Shown here piece after piece: positions 8,822-16,126 of a stretch of DNA of 64,000 bases. This stretch comes from Clostridiales bacterium. Lineage in GTDB: Bacteria > Bacillota > Clostridia > Lachnospirales > Lachnospiraceae. Below the pieces are notes generated by a model. The model ran no database searches, was not told where the DNA came from, and worked only from the letters and a program-made list of their open reading frames with translations. The DNA lies in the NCBI GenBank assembly GCA_021202925.1, contig JAJQCD010000014.1, forward strand, positions 1-64,000, given 5' to 3'. Numbering within the stretch: the stretch's first letter is position 1; each line of letters begins with the position of its first letter. The position numbers and the translations under genes are program-made.

Positions 8822-8907
8822 GGCCGGCTTTCCTCCCCGTTCTTCCCACACGGAAATCTTCTGTTTCCGTTTCGTTTCTCCCCAGTATACCACACAAACC
8901 GTGGATT

Positions 8908-10155
8908 TTAAAGCCGGATATCCGTATACCAGTATCCGAACCGGCCGTCGTCCTCCGGCTGGTTTTTGGAAAGCACAAAATGAGGGAAACCAAACATGGA
9001 TGCGAGGTGTTTTTCATTGCGAAAATAATGGCCGGGTACCCCCAGCAAATACCTGGATGCGCCTTCTGCGTCTCCCAGCCGGGCCAGAATCAGATGCCGG
9101 TAATTGTAATAGCCGTGAAGCAGAAAACTGTTATTGCCATAAATCCAGGTTTCCCGCGGCAGCAGGCCGATATCCTGAGGTTTGATCGACAGGATTTCGC
9201 TCTCTCCGCCATAATCAAATACGAGCACTTTTGTATACAGACCAGCCAGACGCTTCCAGAGATTTTCCGCCGCCGCGTCCTCATCCTCCAGACGATCCAG
9301 TTCCTGAAGCCGTGCAATATCTTCCGGCCCCGGAACGGAAACCGAATCAGGCAAATCCTGCGGTTCTTCCAGAACGGAAACCGAACCGGGCAAATCCTGC
9401 GATTCTTCCGGAACGGAAACTGAACCGGACAAATCCTGCGATTCTTCCGGAACGGAAACCGAACCGGATAAATCCTGCGGTTCTTCCGGAACGGAAACCG
9501 AACTGGATAAATCCTGCGGTTCTTCCGGGGAACAAACATCCATGGATTCAAGCATCAGCTCCGAATCCCCGCCATCCTCCTGCAACGGCATCGCCGTCTC
9601 CGGATTCCACGGTGGGATCTGCTCCAGGCGCTGCTCTTCTCTGTCCAGTTCTTCCTCAATCTCCGCGCTGACCGGAAGCGGCACAGCTTTTCCTGTTTCC
9701 TGCTGCTCGTCCTTCTGATTCCGTTCCCTGTTATAGCGTTCCATCCGCCTGCGGACATTCTCTGCCGTAACCTCCTCCAGTTCCACCTGCGCGGCCTGAG
9801 CCACCGCATCTTCCCAGATTGTGGTATAACACTGCCAGGCACTCTCCACATCATGGATCGTCAGCCCGTAACATCGATCAATTCCGCAACCGCTTCCTTC
9901 AATATCTTCCGCATTCACCTGACTGCGATACTCTCCCACGCCATTGCGGACAAAAATCCGTCCCAGAAAAATCTCGGCTCCGGGCGTCAGCAGATATACG
10001 CCGATTTCACTGCTTCCCACATAGATTTTCTTCACGTTGACCTGAATCCGGCACTGACCACCACGCACCTCAAGCTTGGCGTAGCCGATATTTTTCCCTT
10101 TCACACCGCCTTCATACGCATATATATATGAAATTAATCTGCGATATTGAGACAT
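8908..10155 (-). CDS. DUF6128-like protein with 13-residue tandem repeats
   Basis: The 415-residue protein has an N-terminal domain of about 130 residues (start MSQYRRLISYIYAYEGG), then a charged helical stretch, five copies of a 13-residue acidic repeat based on SVSVPEEPQDLSG (about residues 210-275), and a conserved C-terminal domain of about 130 residues. I recognise the ends as a Lachnospiraceae-type conserved protein (DUF6128) of unknown function. There is no signal peptide or membrane segment. An AGGGG site lies eight bases before the ATG. The repeat is likely a flexible, variable-length linker between two folded ends. Confidence 0.65.
   Translation of the reverse strand: MSQYRRLISYIYAYEGGVKGKNIGYAKLEVRGGQCRIQVNVKKIYVGSSEIGVYLLTPGAEIFLGRIFVRNGVGEYRSQVNAEDIEGSGCGIDRCYGLTIHDVESAWQCYTTIWEDAVAQAAQVELEEVTAENVRRRMERYNRERNQKDEQQETGKAVPLPVSAEIEEELDREEQRLEQIPPWNPETAMPLQEDGGDSELMLESMDVCSPEEPQDLSSSVSVPEEPQDLSGSVSVPEESQDLSGSVSVPEESQDLPGSVSVLEEPQDLPDSVSVPGPEDIARLQELDRLEDEDAAAENLWKRLAGLYTKVLVFDYGGESEILSIKPQDIGLLPRETWIYGNNSFLLHGYYNYRHLILARLGDAEGASRYLLGVPGHYFRNEKHLASMFGFPHFVLSKNQPEDDGRFGYWYTDIRL
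9333..9527 (-). repeat. Five tandem 39-base repeats inside a coding region
   Basis: Units begin near 9333, 9372, 9411, 9450 and 9489 on the plus strand, each built around GAACGGAAACCGAACCGG. Because 39 is a multiple of three, the frame is kept and copy number could change without a frameshift. The spacing is contiguous with no unique spacers. Confidence 0.95.
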
Positions 10156-10247
10156 GCCATCACCCCTTCACTGGATTTATATGTGATGACGGCCCGTTCT
10201 ATTCCAATTTTTCGGATATCAGATTTTCACCATCATTTCCCTGCAAG

Positions 10248-10277
10248 CAAAAAGGACATGTCCGTTCTGACACGTCC
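10248..10277 (-). terminator. Terminator of rsmA
   Basis: The minus strand pairs GGACGTGTC with GACATGTCC over a six-base loop, then has five T residues. It lies 18 bases after the rsmA stop. Confidence 0.85.
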
Positions 10278-10294
10278 CTTCACTTGAAATCCAC

Positions 10295-11173
10295 TTATTT
10301 CGCACAATCCGCCGCATGAAAATAATCTGCAAGCGCAGCAAACTGTGACAGTGTAAGCGTCTCCCCGCGTACATTTCCGGCAAGCCCGACCGCAGCGATT
10401 GCCGCAGCGATCTGTTCCCTGGTATAGTGCAAATCGTCCGCATTGTTCAGACCATTCTGCAGAGTCTTGCGTCTCTGATTAAACGAGGCCCGAATCAACC
10501 GGAACATCAGATCCGGATCCGCCGTCTCCACCGACGGCTTCGCATACCGGGTCAGCCGGATGACCGCCGAGCCTACCGCAGGGCGGGGGATAAAGCAATT
10601 TGGCGGAACATTTGCCACCAGATATGGCTCTGCATAATACTGCACCGCCAGGGAAAGTGCGCCATAATTTTTCGTTCCCGGCCCCTCCCTCATCCGCTCC
10701 GCCACTTCCTTCTGCACCATGACTGTAATCGTATCAACCGGGACTCCACTTTCAAACAGCCCCATAATAATCGGAGTCGTAATATAATAAGGCAGATTCG
10801 CGACCACCTTGATCGGACGGCCATCATTATACTTCCGTGCCAGTTCATGGATATCCACCTTCAGAATATCACCATGTATCACCGTGACATTATCATATTC
10901 TCCCAGCGTCTCTCTGAGAATCGGGATCAGATTGGAATCAATCTCCACAGCAACAACCCGACCGGCCGCCTCTGCCAGCGCCTGTGTCATCGTTCCAATT
11001 CCCGGCCCGATCTCCAGCACCATATCATCCTTCGTGACGCCCGCCGCACCGATAATCTTGTCGAGAACATGTGTGTCAATCAGAAAATTCTGTCCAAATT
11101 TCTTCTGGAAAACAAATTGATACTTTTTCAGGATTTCAATTGTGTTCCCTGGGATTCCCAGCTTCGATTCCAT
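10295..11173 (-). CDS. rsmA: 16S rRNA dimethyladenosine transferase RsmA/KsgA
   Basis: The 292-residue methyltransferase dimethylates the two adjacent adenosines (A1518, A1519) near the 3' end of 16S rRNA during small-subunit maturation. The SAM site VLEIGPGIGTMTQAL and the NLPYYIT catalytic motif (N-L-P-Y) are present, as is the QNFL segment near residue 30 that is typical of the family. I set the start at the ATG at 11173, with GGAG eight bases upstream; the upstream in-frame codon is too close to the ribosome site. A structured leader of over 200 bases precedes it. Confidence 0.96.
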   Translation of the reverse strand: MESKLGIPGNTIEILKKYQFVFQKKFGQNFLIDTHVLDKIIGAAGVTKDDMVLEIGPGIGTMTQALAEAAGRVVAVEIDSNLIPILRETLGEYDNVTVIHGDILKVDIHELARKYNDGRPIKVVANLPYYITTPIIMGLFESGVPVDTITVMVQKEVAERMREGPGTKNYGALSLAVQYYAEPYLVANVPPNCFIPRPAVGSAVIRLTRYAKPSVETADPDLMFRLIRASFNQRRKTLQNGLNNADDLHYTREQIAAAIAAVGLAGNVRGETLTLSQFAALADYFHAADCAK

Positions 11174-11179
11174 GCACAT

Positions 11180-11400
11180 CGCTCCTTCCGTCTCACGGAC
11201 TTTCCCTGTAAACGACTATGCTAAGCTCAGTCCGCGCATGAAAGCCGATGACTCCGCTCTGCGAGCTCTCGTCATCGCCGCCAGTATTCGCAATCCGGGC
11301 TATCGCCCTACTTGCTCATACCGGCTTGGTTGCCAAATGTCTGTACGTCCTTGCGTGCAAGCACGCAGTCCGCACAGCCGCTTGGCAACACTTTCACAGT
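11180..11400 (-). other. Structured leader region upstream of rsmA
   Basis: This otherwise empty stretch is rich in inverted repeats. Near 11238-11270 a stem of CGATGAC and GTCATCG holds an inner GCTC/GAGC stem. Near 11297-11310 GGGC pairs with GCCC around TATC. Near 11328-11393 GTTGCCAA pairs with TTGGCAAC around an inner GCGTGC/GCACGC stem. If the promoter at 11403-11431 is used, all three hairpins lie in the 5' untranslated region of rsmA. No riboswitch class was recognised. Confidence 0.5.
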
Positions 11401-11402
11401 AA

Positions 11403-11431
11403 ACTATAACAGAACAAACCGACATGCGCAA
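11403..11431 (-). promoter_or_regulatory. Possible rsmA promoter
   Basis: The minus strand reads -35 TTGCGC (11426-11431), 17 bases, -10 TATAGT (11403-11408). The -35 is weak. The leader to the rsmA start would be about 220 bases. Confidence 0.5.
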
Positions 11432-11507
11432 GTAATTTGACGTCTCCCGCATAAAATCAACACGCGCGCCATAACATAGTGCAAAGAACCCCGGCGAGCG
11501 AAATTTT

Positions 11508-12080
11508 ATGCTGAATAACCTGTGGAGTTTCATGCTTCTGGCCGGGATAGCCTGGGGCGTTGCGAGCGGATCTCTCGACCATACGATTCAAGGGCTCATT
11601 GATTCTGCCTCGGAGGCAGTCTCTGTCAGCATCTCCATGCTCGGAATCCTCTCTTTCTGGTCCGGGATTCTGGAAACCGGAACCCGCGCAGGGCTGATCG
11701 ACTGGCTCGCCAGGCGACTGAGCGGCATCCTTGATTTTCTGTTTCCGGATCTTCCCGCCGATCATCCCGCAAGAGAACCAATTGCAGTCAATATGGTTGC
11801 CAATCTCCTTGGACTGGGTGCGGCCGCGACGCCCGCCGGCCTGGAAGCCATGCGGCGCATGGACGATGGAACCGGCGTCGCCTCCGATTCCATGTGTACG
11901 TTTCTGATCCTGAACATCTCTTCTCTGCAATTGATTCCTGTCAGCATGATCGCATACCGCAGCCAGTACGGTTCCTCCAATCCCTCCGCCGTACTGGGAC
12001 CGGCGCTCGTTGCCACAGCCTGCTCCACCCTGGCAGCCATCCTCTTCTGCAAAGTGCGAAACCGGAGGTGTCGGCCGTGA
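11508..12080 (+). CDS. spmA: Spore maturation protein A
   Basis: The 190-residue membrane protein of the nucleoside-recognition (Gate) family has several hydrophobic segments and the conserved central stretch VNMVANLLGLGAAATPAGL. In B. subtilis, SpmA and SpmB are needed for full core dehydration and heat resistance of the spore; the transported species is not known. It is immediately followed by spmB in a coupled GTGA overlap. The ribosome site before the ATG is weak, so the start is less certain. The gene identifies the host as a spore former. Confidence 0.9.
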   Translation: MLNNLWSFMLLAGIAWGVASGSLDHTIQGLIDSASEAVSVSISMLGILSFWSGILETGTRAGLIDWLARRLSGILDFLFPDLPADHPAREPIAVNMVANLLGLGAAATPAGLEAMRRMDDGTGVASDSMCTFLILNISSLQLIPVSMIAYRSQYGSSNPSAVLGPALVATACSTLAAILFCKVRNRRCRP

Positions 12081-12589
12081 TTCCCTGGCTTTCCCAGATG
12101 CTTCTCCCCCTCGTGATCTGCTATATCCTGGCTTTCGCCATTCTGGCAAAGCGCCCTGTTTTTGATGATTTCCTGGATGGAGCCAGAAAAGGCATGCGGA
12201 CCTGTGTCGATCTTCTGCCGACTCTGATCGGCCTGATGACAGCAGTCGGAACCATGCGGGCATCCGGCCTGCTTGAAGCGCTTGGGAATCTTCTCACCGT
12301 ACCGGCCGCCCTCATTCATTTTCCTCCGCAACTCGTATCTCTGACCCTCGTACGCCTGATATCCAATTCCGCCGCAACCGGCCTGCTTCTCGACATTTTT
12401 CAAACGGATGGGCCGGATTCTGCCATCGGCATGGCAGCTTCCATTCTCATGAGCAGCACCGAAACTGTCTTCTACTGCATCAGCGTTTATTTCGGTTCCA
12501 TCGGAATCCGGAAAACCCGCCATACGCTGCCGGGCGCCCTGCTCGCGACAGCTGCCGGAATCGCCGCCAGCATATGGCTGACCATGTAA
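12077..12589 (+). CDS. spmB: Spore maturation protein B
   Basis: The 170-residue partner of SpmA has the same Gate-type fold with the conserved RLISNSAATGLLLDIF stretch and ends with a TM segment. The GTG start at 12077 has GGAGG eight bases upstream and overlaps the spmA stop (GTGA), showing translational coupling. It acts in the forespore membrane during spore maturation. No terminator with a clear T run was seen before the next promoter. Confidence 0.9.
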   Translation: MIPWLSQMLLPLVICYILAFAILAKRPVFDDFLDGARKGMRTCVDLLPTLIGLMTAVGTMRASGLLEALGNLLTVPAALIHFPPQLVSLTLVRLISNSAATGLLLDIFQTDGPDSAIGMAASILMSSTETVFYCISVYFGSIGIRKTRHTLPGALLATAAGIAASIWLTM

Positions 12590-12669
12590 AGAAACGTCTC
12601 TGCCATTTCTCCCCCGGAGCTTTCACAGAAAAAACATACACTCGTAAGGATTTCCTAATAAAAAGCAGG

Positions 12670-12698
12670 TTGTGTTAAGGAAAAAAATCATGTATAAT
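12670..12698 (+). promoter_or_regulatory. Promoter of the MarR-lipoprotein operon
   Basis: A -35 TTGTGT (12670-12675), 17 bases and a perfect -10 TATAAT (12693-12698), about 40 bases before the GTG start of the MarR-family gene. Confidence 0.8.
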
Positions 12699-12741
12699 CA
12701 GTGAGAAGCGCTTTTATCTTCATGTGCAGTGAGGGAAAAAG

Positions 12742-13182
12742 GTGGATATTTACGAAACGTTAAACGACGCCCTGGTCAATCTTTTCCGGGATGTGATGAA
12801 CCTGGAGGAGAAGATGCTCGTCACGGAGGACTATCAGGACATTACGAATAACGATATACATGTCATTCATGCCATCGGCCTGGGCAAGCCAAAGAACATG
12901 TCTACCATAGCCAGAGAGCTTTCGGTGACCGTCGGCTCCCTGACGATTGCCATGAACAGTCTTGTAAAGAAAGGCTACGTGAATCGGGCCAGAGGTGATA
13001 AGGACCGACGGGTAGTCTATATTTCTTTGTCCGAAAAGGGCAGAGGTGTATATCACCATCAGGAGGCATTCCACCGTCGCATGATCGACGCTGTTTTGAA
13101 TGAGCTCAGCAATGAAGAGACGGAGAGCTTAGTGAAAGCGCTGGCGAAGCTGAATCAATGGTTGCAAAGCCAGGAGGATTAA
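12742..13182 (+). CDS. MarR family transcriptional regulator, FabT-like
   Basis: The 146-residue winged-helix protein has the recognition-helix segment TVGSLTIAMNSLVKKGYV and the wing motif RGDKDRRVVYISLSEKG. Its N terminus resembles the FabT-type MarR repressors that control fatty acid synthesis in Firmicutes, but no fab gene lies in this window. The start is a GTG with GAGGG six bases upstream. It is followed after 16 bases by a small lipoprotein gene and probably shares its transcript. Confidence 0.85.
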   Translation: MDIYETLNDALVNLFRDVMNLEEKMLVTEDYQDITNNDIHVIHAIGLGKPKNMSTIARELSVTVGSLTIAMNSLVKKGYVNRARGDKDRRVVYISLSEKGRGVYHHQEAFHRRMIDAVLNELSNEETESLVKALAKLNQWLQSQED

Positions 13183-13198
13183 AGGAGGATTCGACACA

Positions 13199-13789
13199 AT
13201 GAAAAAAGCAATCAGGACCATTCTCTGCCTGATTGGGGCAATGATGGTTTTATCATTGGCGGCATGTACGCCAACCACTGACAGGAATCAGGCAGGCAGC
13301 ATCTCCGGTACGGCGGCTGCCGGCGGCGGGCAGGGTACCGTCCCCGAAAGAGGATATGACCGGGAGGATGCGAAGAACCAGCTCATTTCCCTCTATTCGG
13401 TCAGTGCGGACGGCGCGAAGCTGGAAGGCACCATGGAAACTATTCCGGAAATGACCGAACAGGCCATCGTGGACAAGCTGATCGAATACGGGGTACTGGA
13501 TGAGGGCACCACAGTGGTCAGCTTCTCCAGAGAAGGAACGCCGGCAAGCAAAGATGTCGGACCCGGCATCATCACCGAGACCATACCTGGTATGCCGGAG
13601 ACGGAAAGTCCGACGAAAGAATACGGCGTACTGGAGCTGAACCAGTTCCCGGACGACGCATTCCAGGAGAAGAAACTGCAGGCGGTAGCGGACACCTTCA
13701 TTGAAAATTTTGACGTATTATACATGACCATTCAGGTTGATGGAGAAATTCTGGCGGAGAACCTTTCTTTTGTCGAAGCCGGAAAATAG
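13199..13789 (+). CDS. Putative lipoprotein of unknown function
   Basis: The 196-residue protein has a lipoprotein signal peptide (MKKAIRT, hydrophobic core, lipobox LAAC with C near residue 23). A Gly/Ala-rich linker follows, then a domain of about 150 residues I do not recognise, rich in Glu/Asp and containing AIVDKLIEYGVLDEGT. It would be anchored on the outer face of the membrane. AAAGGAGG lies just upstream of the ATG. It is the second gene after the MarR regulator, and no transport genes accompany it. Confidence 0.75.
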   Translation: MKKAIRTILCLIGAMMVLSLAACTPTTDRNQAGSISGTAAAGGGQGTVPERGYDREDAKNQLISLYSVSADGAKLEGTMETIPEMTEQAIVDKLIEYGVLDEGTTVVSFSREGTPASKDVGPGIITETIPGMPETESPTKEYGVLELNQFPDDAFQEKKLQAVADTFIENFDVLYMTIQVDGEILAENLSFVEAGK

Positions 13790-13817
13790 CCCACCTGATA
13801 TGATACGGGCAGACATG

Positions 13818-13867
13818 CGGCGGTCAGATTCGTTCCCGGAACATATTCCGGCAGAATCTGACCGCCG
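13818..13867. terminator. Possible terminator between convergent genes
   Basis: A 13-base inverted repeat (GGCGGTCAGATTC with GAATCTGACCGCC) encloses a second hairpin, CCGGAA with TTCCGG. It lies between two convergent genes. The T tract is poor on both strands, so termination efficiency is uncertain. Confidence 0.55.
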
Positions 13868-13927
13868 TATATTTATCTGCCTTCATAGCGCCCGCCATAC
13901 CGGACGCATCTTTCCCCGTCGCAATCA

Positions 13928-15766
13928 TTACAGCAGCTTACTTTCTGCCAGCCAGACCCGGAAATAAGACCGGATTACGTCAAACGGAGCGTTTCCGACA
14001 TCCAGCAGGAACTGATGAAATTCCAACGCGGAAAAACGGCTGCCCAATTCCGTCTCCGCCTCCCTTCTCATCTCCATAAACTCCATGCATCCCACGAAAT
14101 AAGACAGATAATTTGCCGGATTCTCCACCATGGCTTCATAGATCGCATCCACAACAGATTCCGGATCTGCATAATAATCAGACAAATATGCAATGACATC
14201 TTCCCTGCTCCAGCCAAGATAGTTGATTGAAATATCCAGTATCGCATGGAGCCCCAGAGACGCCAGGGAATTCGCCGCCAGAAGCTTTGCCTGATCCGCA
14301 TCCAGGCTATCATCCCATCCATATGACAGATGTTCGACATAAGTCGCCCAACCTTCCGTATAGCCAGGGAAAGAAAGAAGCTTCCGCAGTCCGGATTTTC
14401 CACTGGAATGGAAATACACCGTCTGGTACAGATGTCCCGGATACCCTTCATGAGCAAGCGTATAACTCAGGGGCTGGGATGCGTATTGTTCGCTCCGATT
14501 AATATAAATGACGTTCCTGGACGGGTCATCAATCGGCGACGTCAGATAAAAGGCCGGACTCAAAAAAGGTTCCAGTGCTTCGGGAACATCCTTAAGCGTA
14601 TAACTGCAGGCCGGCAGCGCCGGGAAATCCTTTCTGGCCTGCTTCTTCCATTTCTCCATGATGACCGTCGGCTCATCCTGTTCATAACGACCGCTTCCGG
14701 ACTGTTCTGACAGTTCCGGATGTGCGCTCAGCACAACAGCCATTTCTTCCAGTGCAGACTCAATGGTCTGATTGATCCGATCCACAACCTCCTCCATCGA
14801 TCCGCAGGAGGTACCCGTATTGGCGTAGACGAGATATTCATAATATTCCTTCCCCCGCGGATACCCGCATTGGCCACCCGCATTGACGCCGGAACCCTTC
14901 AGTGCCGTCATCCCGTCGATCAAGAGCTGATAGGCCGGAACAAACGCGCTCTCCAGCAATTCATTATTTCTGGCGCAATATGCCTCCTTCTCCTCTTCTG
15001 TCAGTTCTGTCAGCGATTCCAGGCGTTCCGCAAACGTATTGATCATAAAATTGTCATCGGGAACCAGAAGATAACTTTCACACGACTCGATCACATGATC
15101 AATCGACGAATCGCTCATCATCAGCCCTGCGTCGGCTTTTTGTTGTTCAAACGTAAGAATTTCCGTGAAATAATCGTCGAGTCCATCCAGAAGAAGCAGA
15201 TAATTTTCCACATCCTGTCTGTTGTCAAACCGGTATTCTGACAGAAGAATGGGAAGCTGTGCCTGAATACCGATGGTAGACGCGAGCGGCTGATAATAGA
15301 GTTCCAGTCCTTCGCCGCGCTGCTCCGTGGCTAGCAGGCTTTCCAGAATGCGATATGTCATTTTCTGATCATCGGACAGACTGGCAAAATCAAAGCGTTC
15401 CAGAGTTTCTCCCAGTTCCCGGCGCTCAGTCGCGCTCTCTTCCATAAAATCCATGTTGACGGGAGTATACAGATATTGTGCCGATGAAATTCCGAAGGAA
15501 GAAGGATCATTCAGAAGATAATGCAGGTCCAGCTGTGCAATCGATGCCTCCTGTTGAAAAAGCGAATCTTCCAGCTCCTCGAATGCCCGCCGTTCATTGA
15601 TCTGTTCCTCGCTGAACTGTTCATATGCCTGCGTCGTCTCCTCCTGTGCTGCGGGATTCGTCGGATTCTTCACGTCTGCGCGGGGCGTACAACCCGCAAA
15701 AAGCAACAGAGAAAGAAGGAAAGTGACCAGCGCCAGGCCGGAGAATTGCATCCGTTTCCTATCCAT
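13928..15766 (-). CDS. DUF885 family lipoprotein, putative metallopeptidase
   Basis: The 612-residue protein has a lipoprotein signal (lipobox FAGC, C near residue 26) and the DUF885 signature HEGYPGHLYQ, in which HExxxH-like residues and a downstream Glu-containing stretch (GYTEGWATYVE) make a zinc site. Members of this family are thought to be exported peptidases, but I know of no well-defined substrate. The ATG has GGAGGAGG nine bases upstream. It is monocistronic, facing the MarR operon. Confidence 0.85.
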   Translation of the reverse strand: MDRKRMQFSGLALVTFLLSLLLFAGCTPRADVKNPTNPAAQEETTQAYEQFSEEQINERRAFEELEDSLFQQEASIAQLDLHYLLNDPSSFGISSAQYLYTPVNMDFMEESATERRELGETLERFDFASLSDDQKMTYRILESLLATEQRGEGLELYYQPLASTIGIQAQLPILLSEYRFDNRQDVENYLLLLDGLDDYFTEILTFEQQKADAGLMMSDSSIDHVIESCESYLLVPDDNFMINTFAERLESLTELTEEEKEAYCARNNELLESAFVPAYQLLIDGMTALKGSGVNAGGQCGYPRGKEYYEYLVYANTGTSCGSMEEVVDRINQTIESALEEMAVVLSAHPELSEQSGSGRYEQDEPTVIMEKWKKQARKDFPALPACSYTLKDVPEALEPFLSPAFYLTSPIDDPSRNVIYINRSEQYASQPLSYTLAHEGYPGHLYQTVYFHSSGKSGLRKLLSFPGYTEGWATYVEHLSYGWDDSLDADQAKLLAANSLASLGLHAILDISINYLGWSREDVIAYLSDYYADPESVVDAIYEAMVENPANYLSYFVGCMEFMEMRREAETELGSRFSALEFHQFLLDVGNAPFDVIRSYFRVWLAESKLL

Positions 15767-15807
15767 TAATTATAACCTCCTCCAATGATCGATCCCGAAT
15801 CATGATA

Positions 15808-15850
15808 AACGACTATGCGCCGCCCTCGCGGCGCTCCATCACGCATGAAA
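15808..15850 (-). repeat. Recurrent intergenic hairpin element, copy upstream of DUF885
   Basis: On the minus strand the element reads CTTTCATGCG, then a GGCGCCGC-type hairpin (GCGCCGC with GCGGCGC), then GCATAGTCGTTTA. The two outer blocks recur upstream of rsmA (11211-11241), and the hairpin with its flank TCCATCACG recurs at 58815-58841. It lies in the untranslated leader 40-80 bases before the DUF885 start codon. Between it and 16050 I see no gene. Confidence 0.6.
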
Positions 15851-16051
15851 GGCAGCGCACCGTCTGAAATGCTATGTAGTAATGTGTATGAATCAACCCA
15901 AAGCTATATGAATGTTCCCGACTTATTATACGAAAAAGTGGGAGAAAAAGCAAGAATAGAATGGATTCCACCGTCAAAAGTGGGGGATTTCACCTTCTAT
16001 TTGCCCATATTATGTGAGTTCCTTCCTGTTCGGCTGTCATTCCGAACGGGC

Positions 16052-16080
16052 AGTTGAGTTTTTTTTCAGATTGTGCTATA
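16052..16080 (+). promoter_or_regulatory. Promoter of metG
   Basis: A -35 TTGAGT (16052-16057), 17 bases, and -10 TATAGT (16075-16080). The leader is only about 40 bases, too short for a T-box. A hairpin (CTGTTCGG with CCGAACGG) lies just upstream at 16025-16048. Confidence 0.75.
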
Positions 16081-16126
16081 GTGTCATTAAAAGTTTTAAG
16101 AGGAAAGAGAGATGGAGGCAGCATAC

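Noticed and set aside
8822-8893. Longer start for tadA
   Set aside because: An earlier in-frame start adds about 24 low-complexity charged residues and lacks a good ribosome site; the ATG at 8821 has GGAGG upstream.
9333-9527. Regular 39-base repeats considered as a CRISPR array
   Set aside because: The repeats are directly adjacent with no unique spacers, keep a protein frame and lie inside a gene; there are no cas genes.
16052-16126. T-box or SAM riboswitch before metG and metY
   Set aside because: The leaders from the predicted promoters are only about 40-50 bases, too short for either element, and no T-box core sequence is seen.
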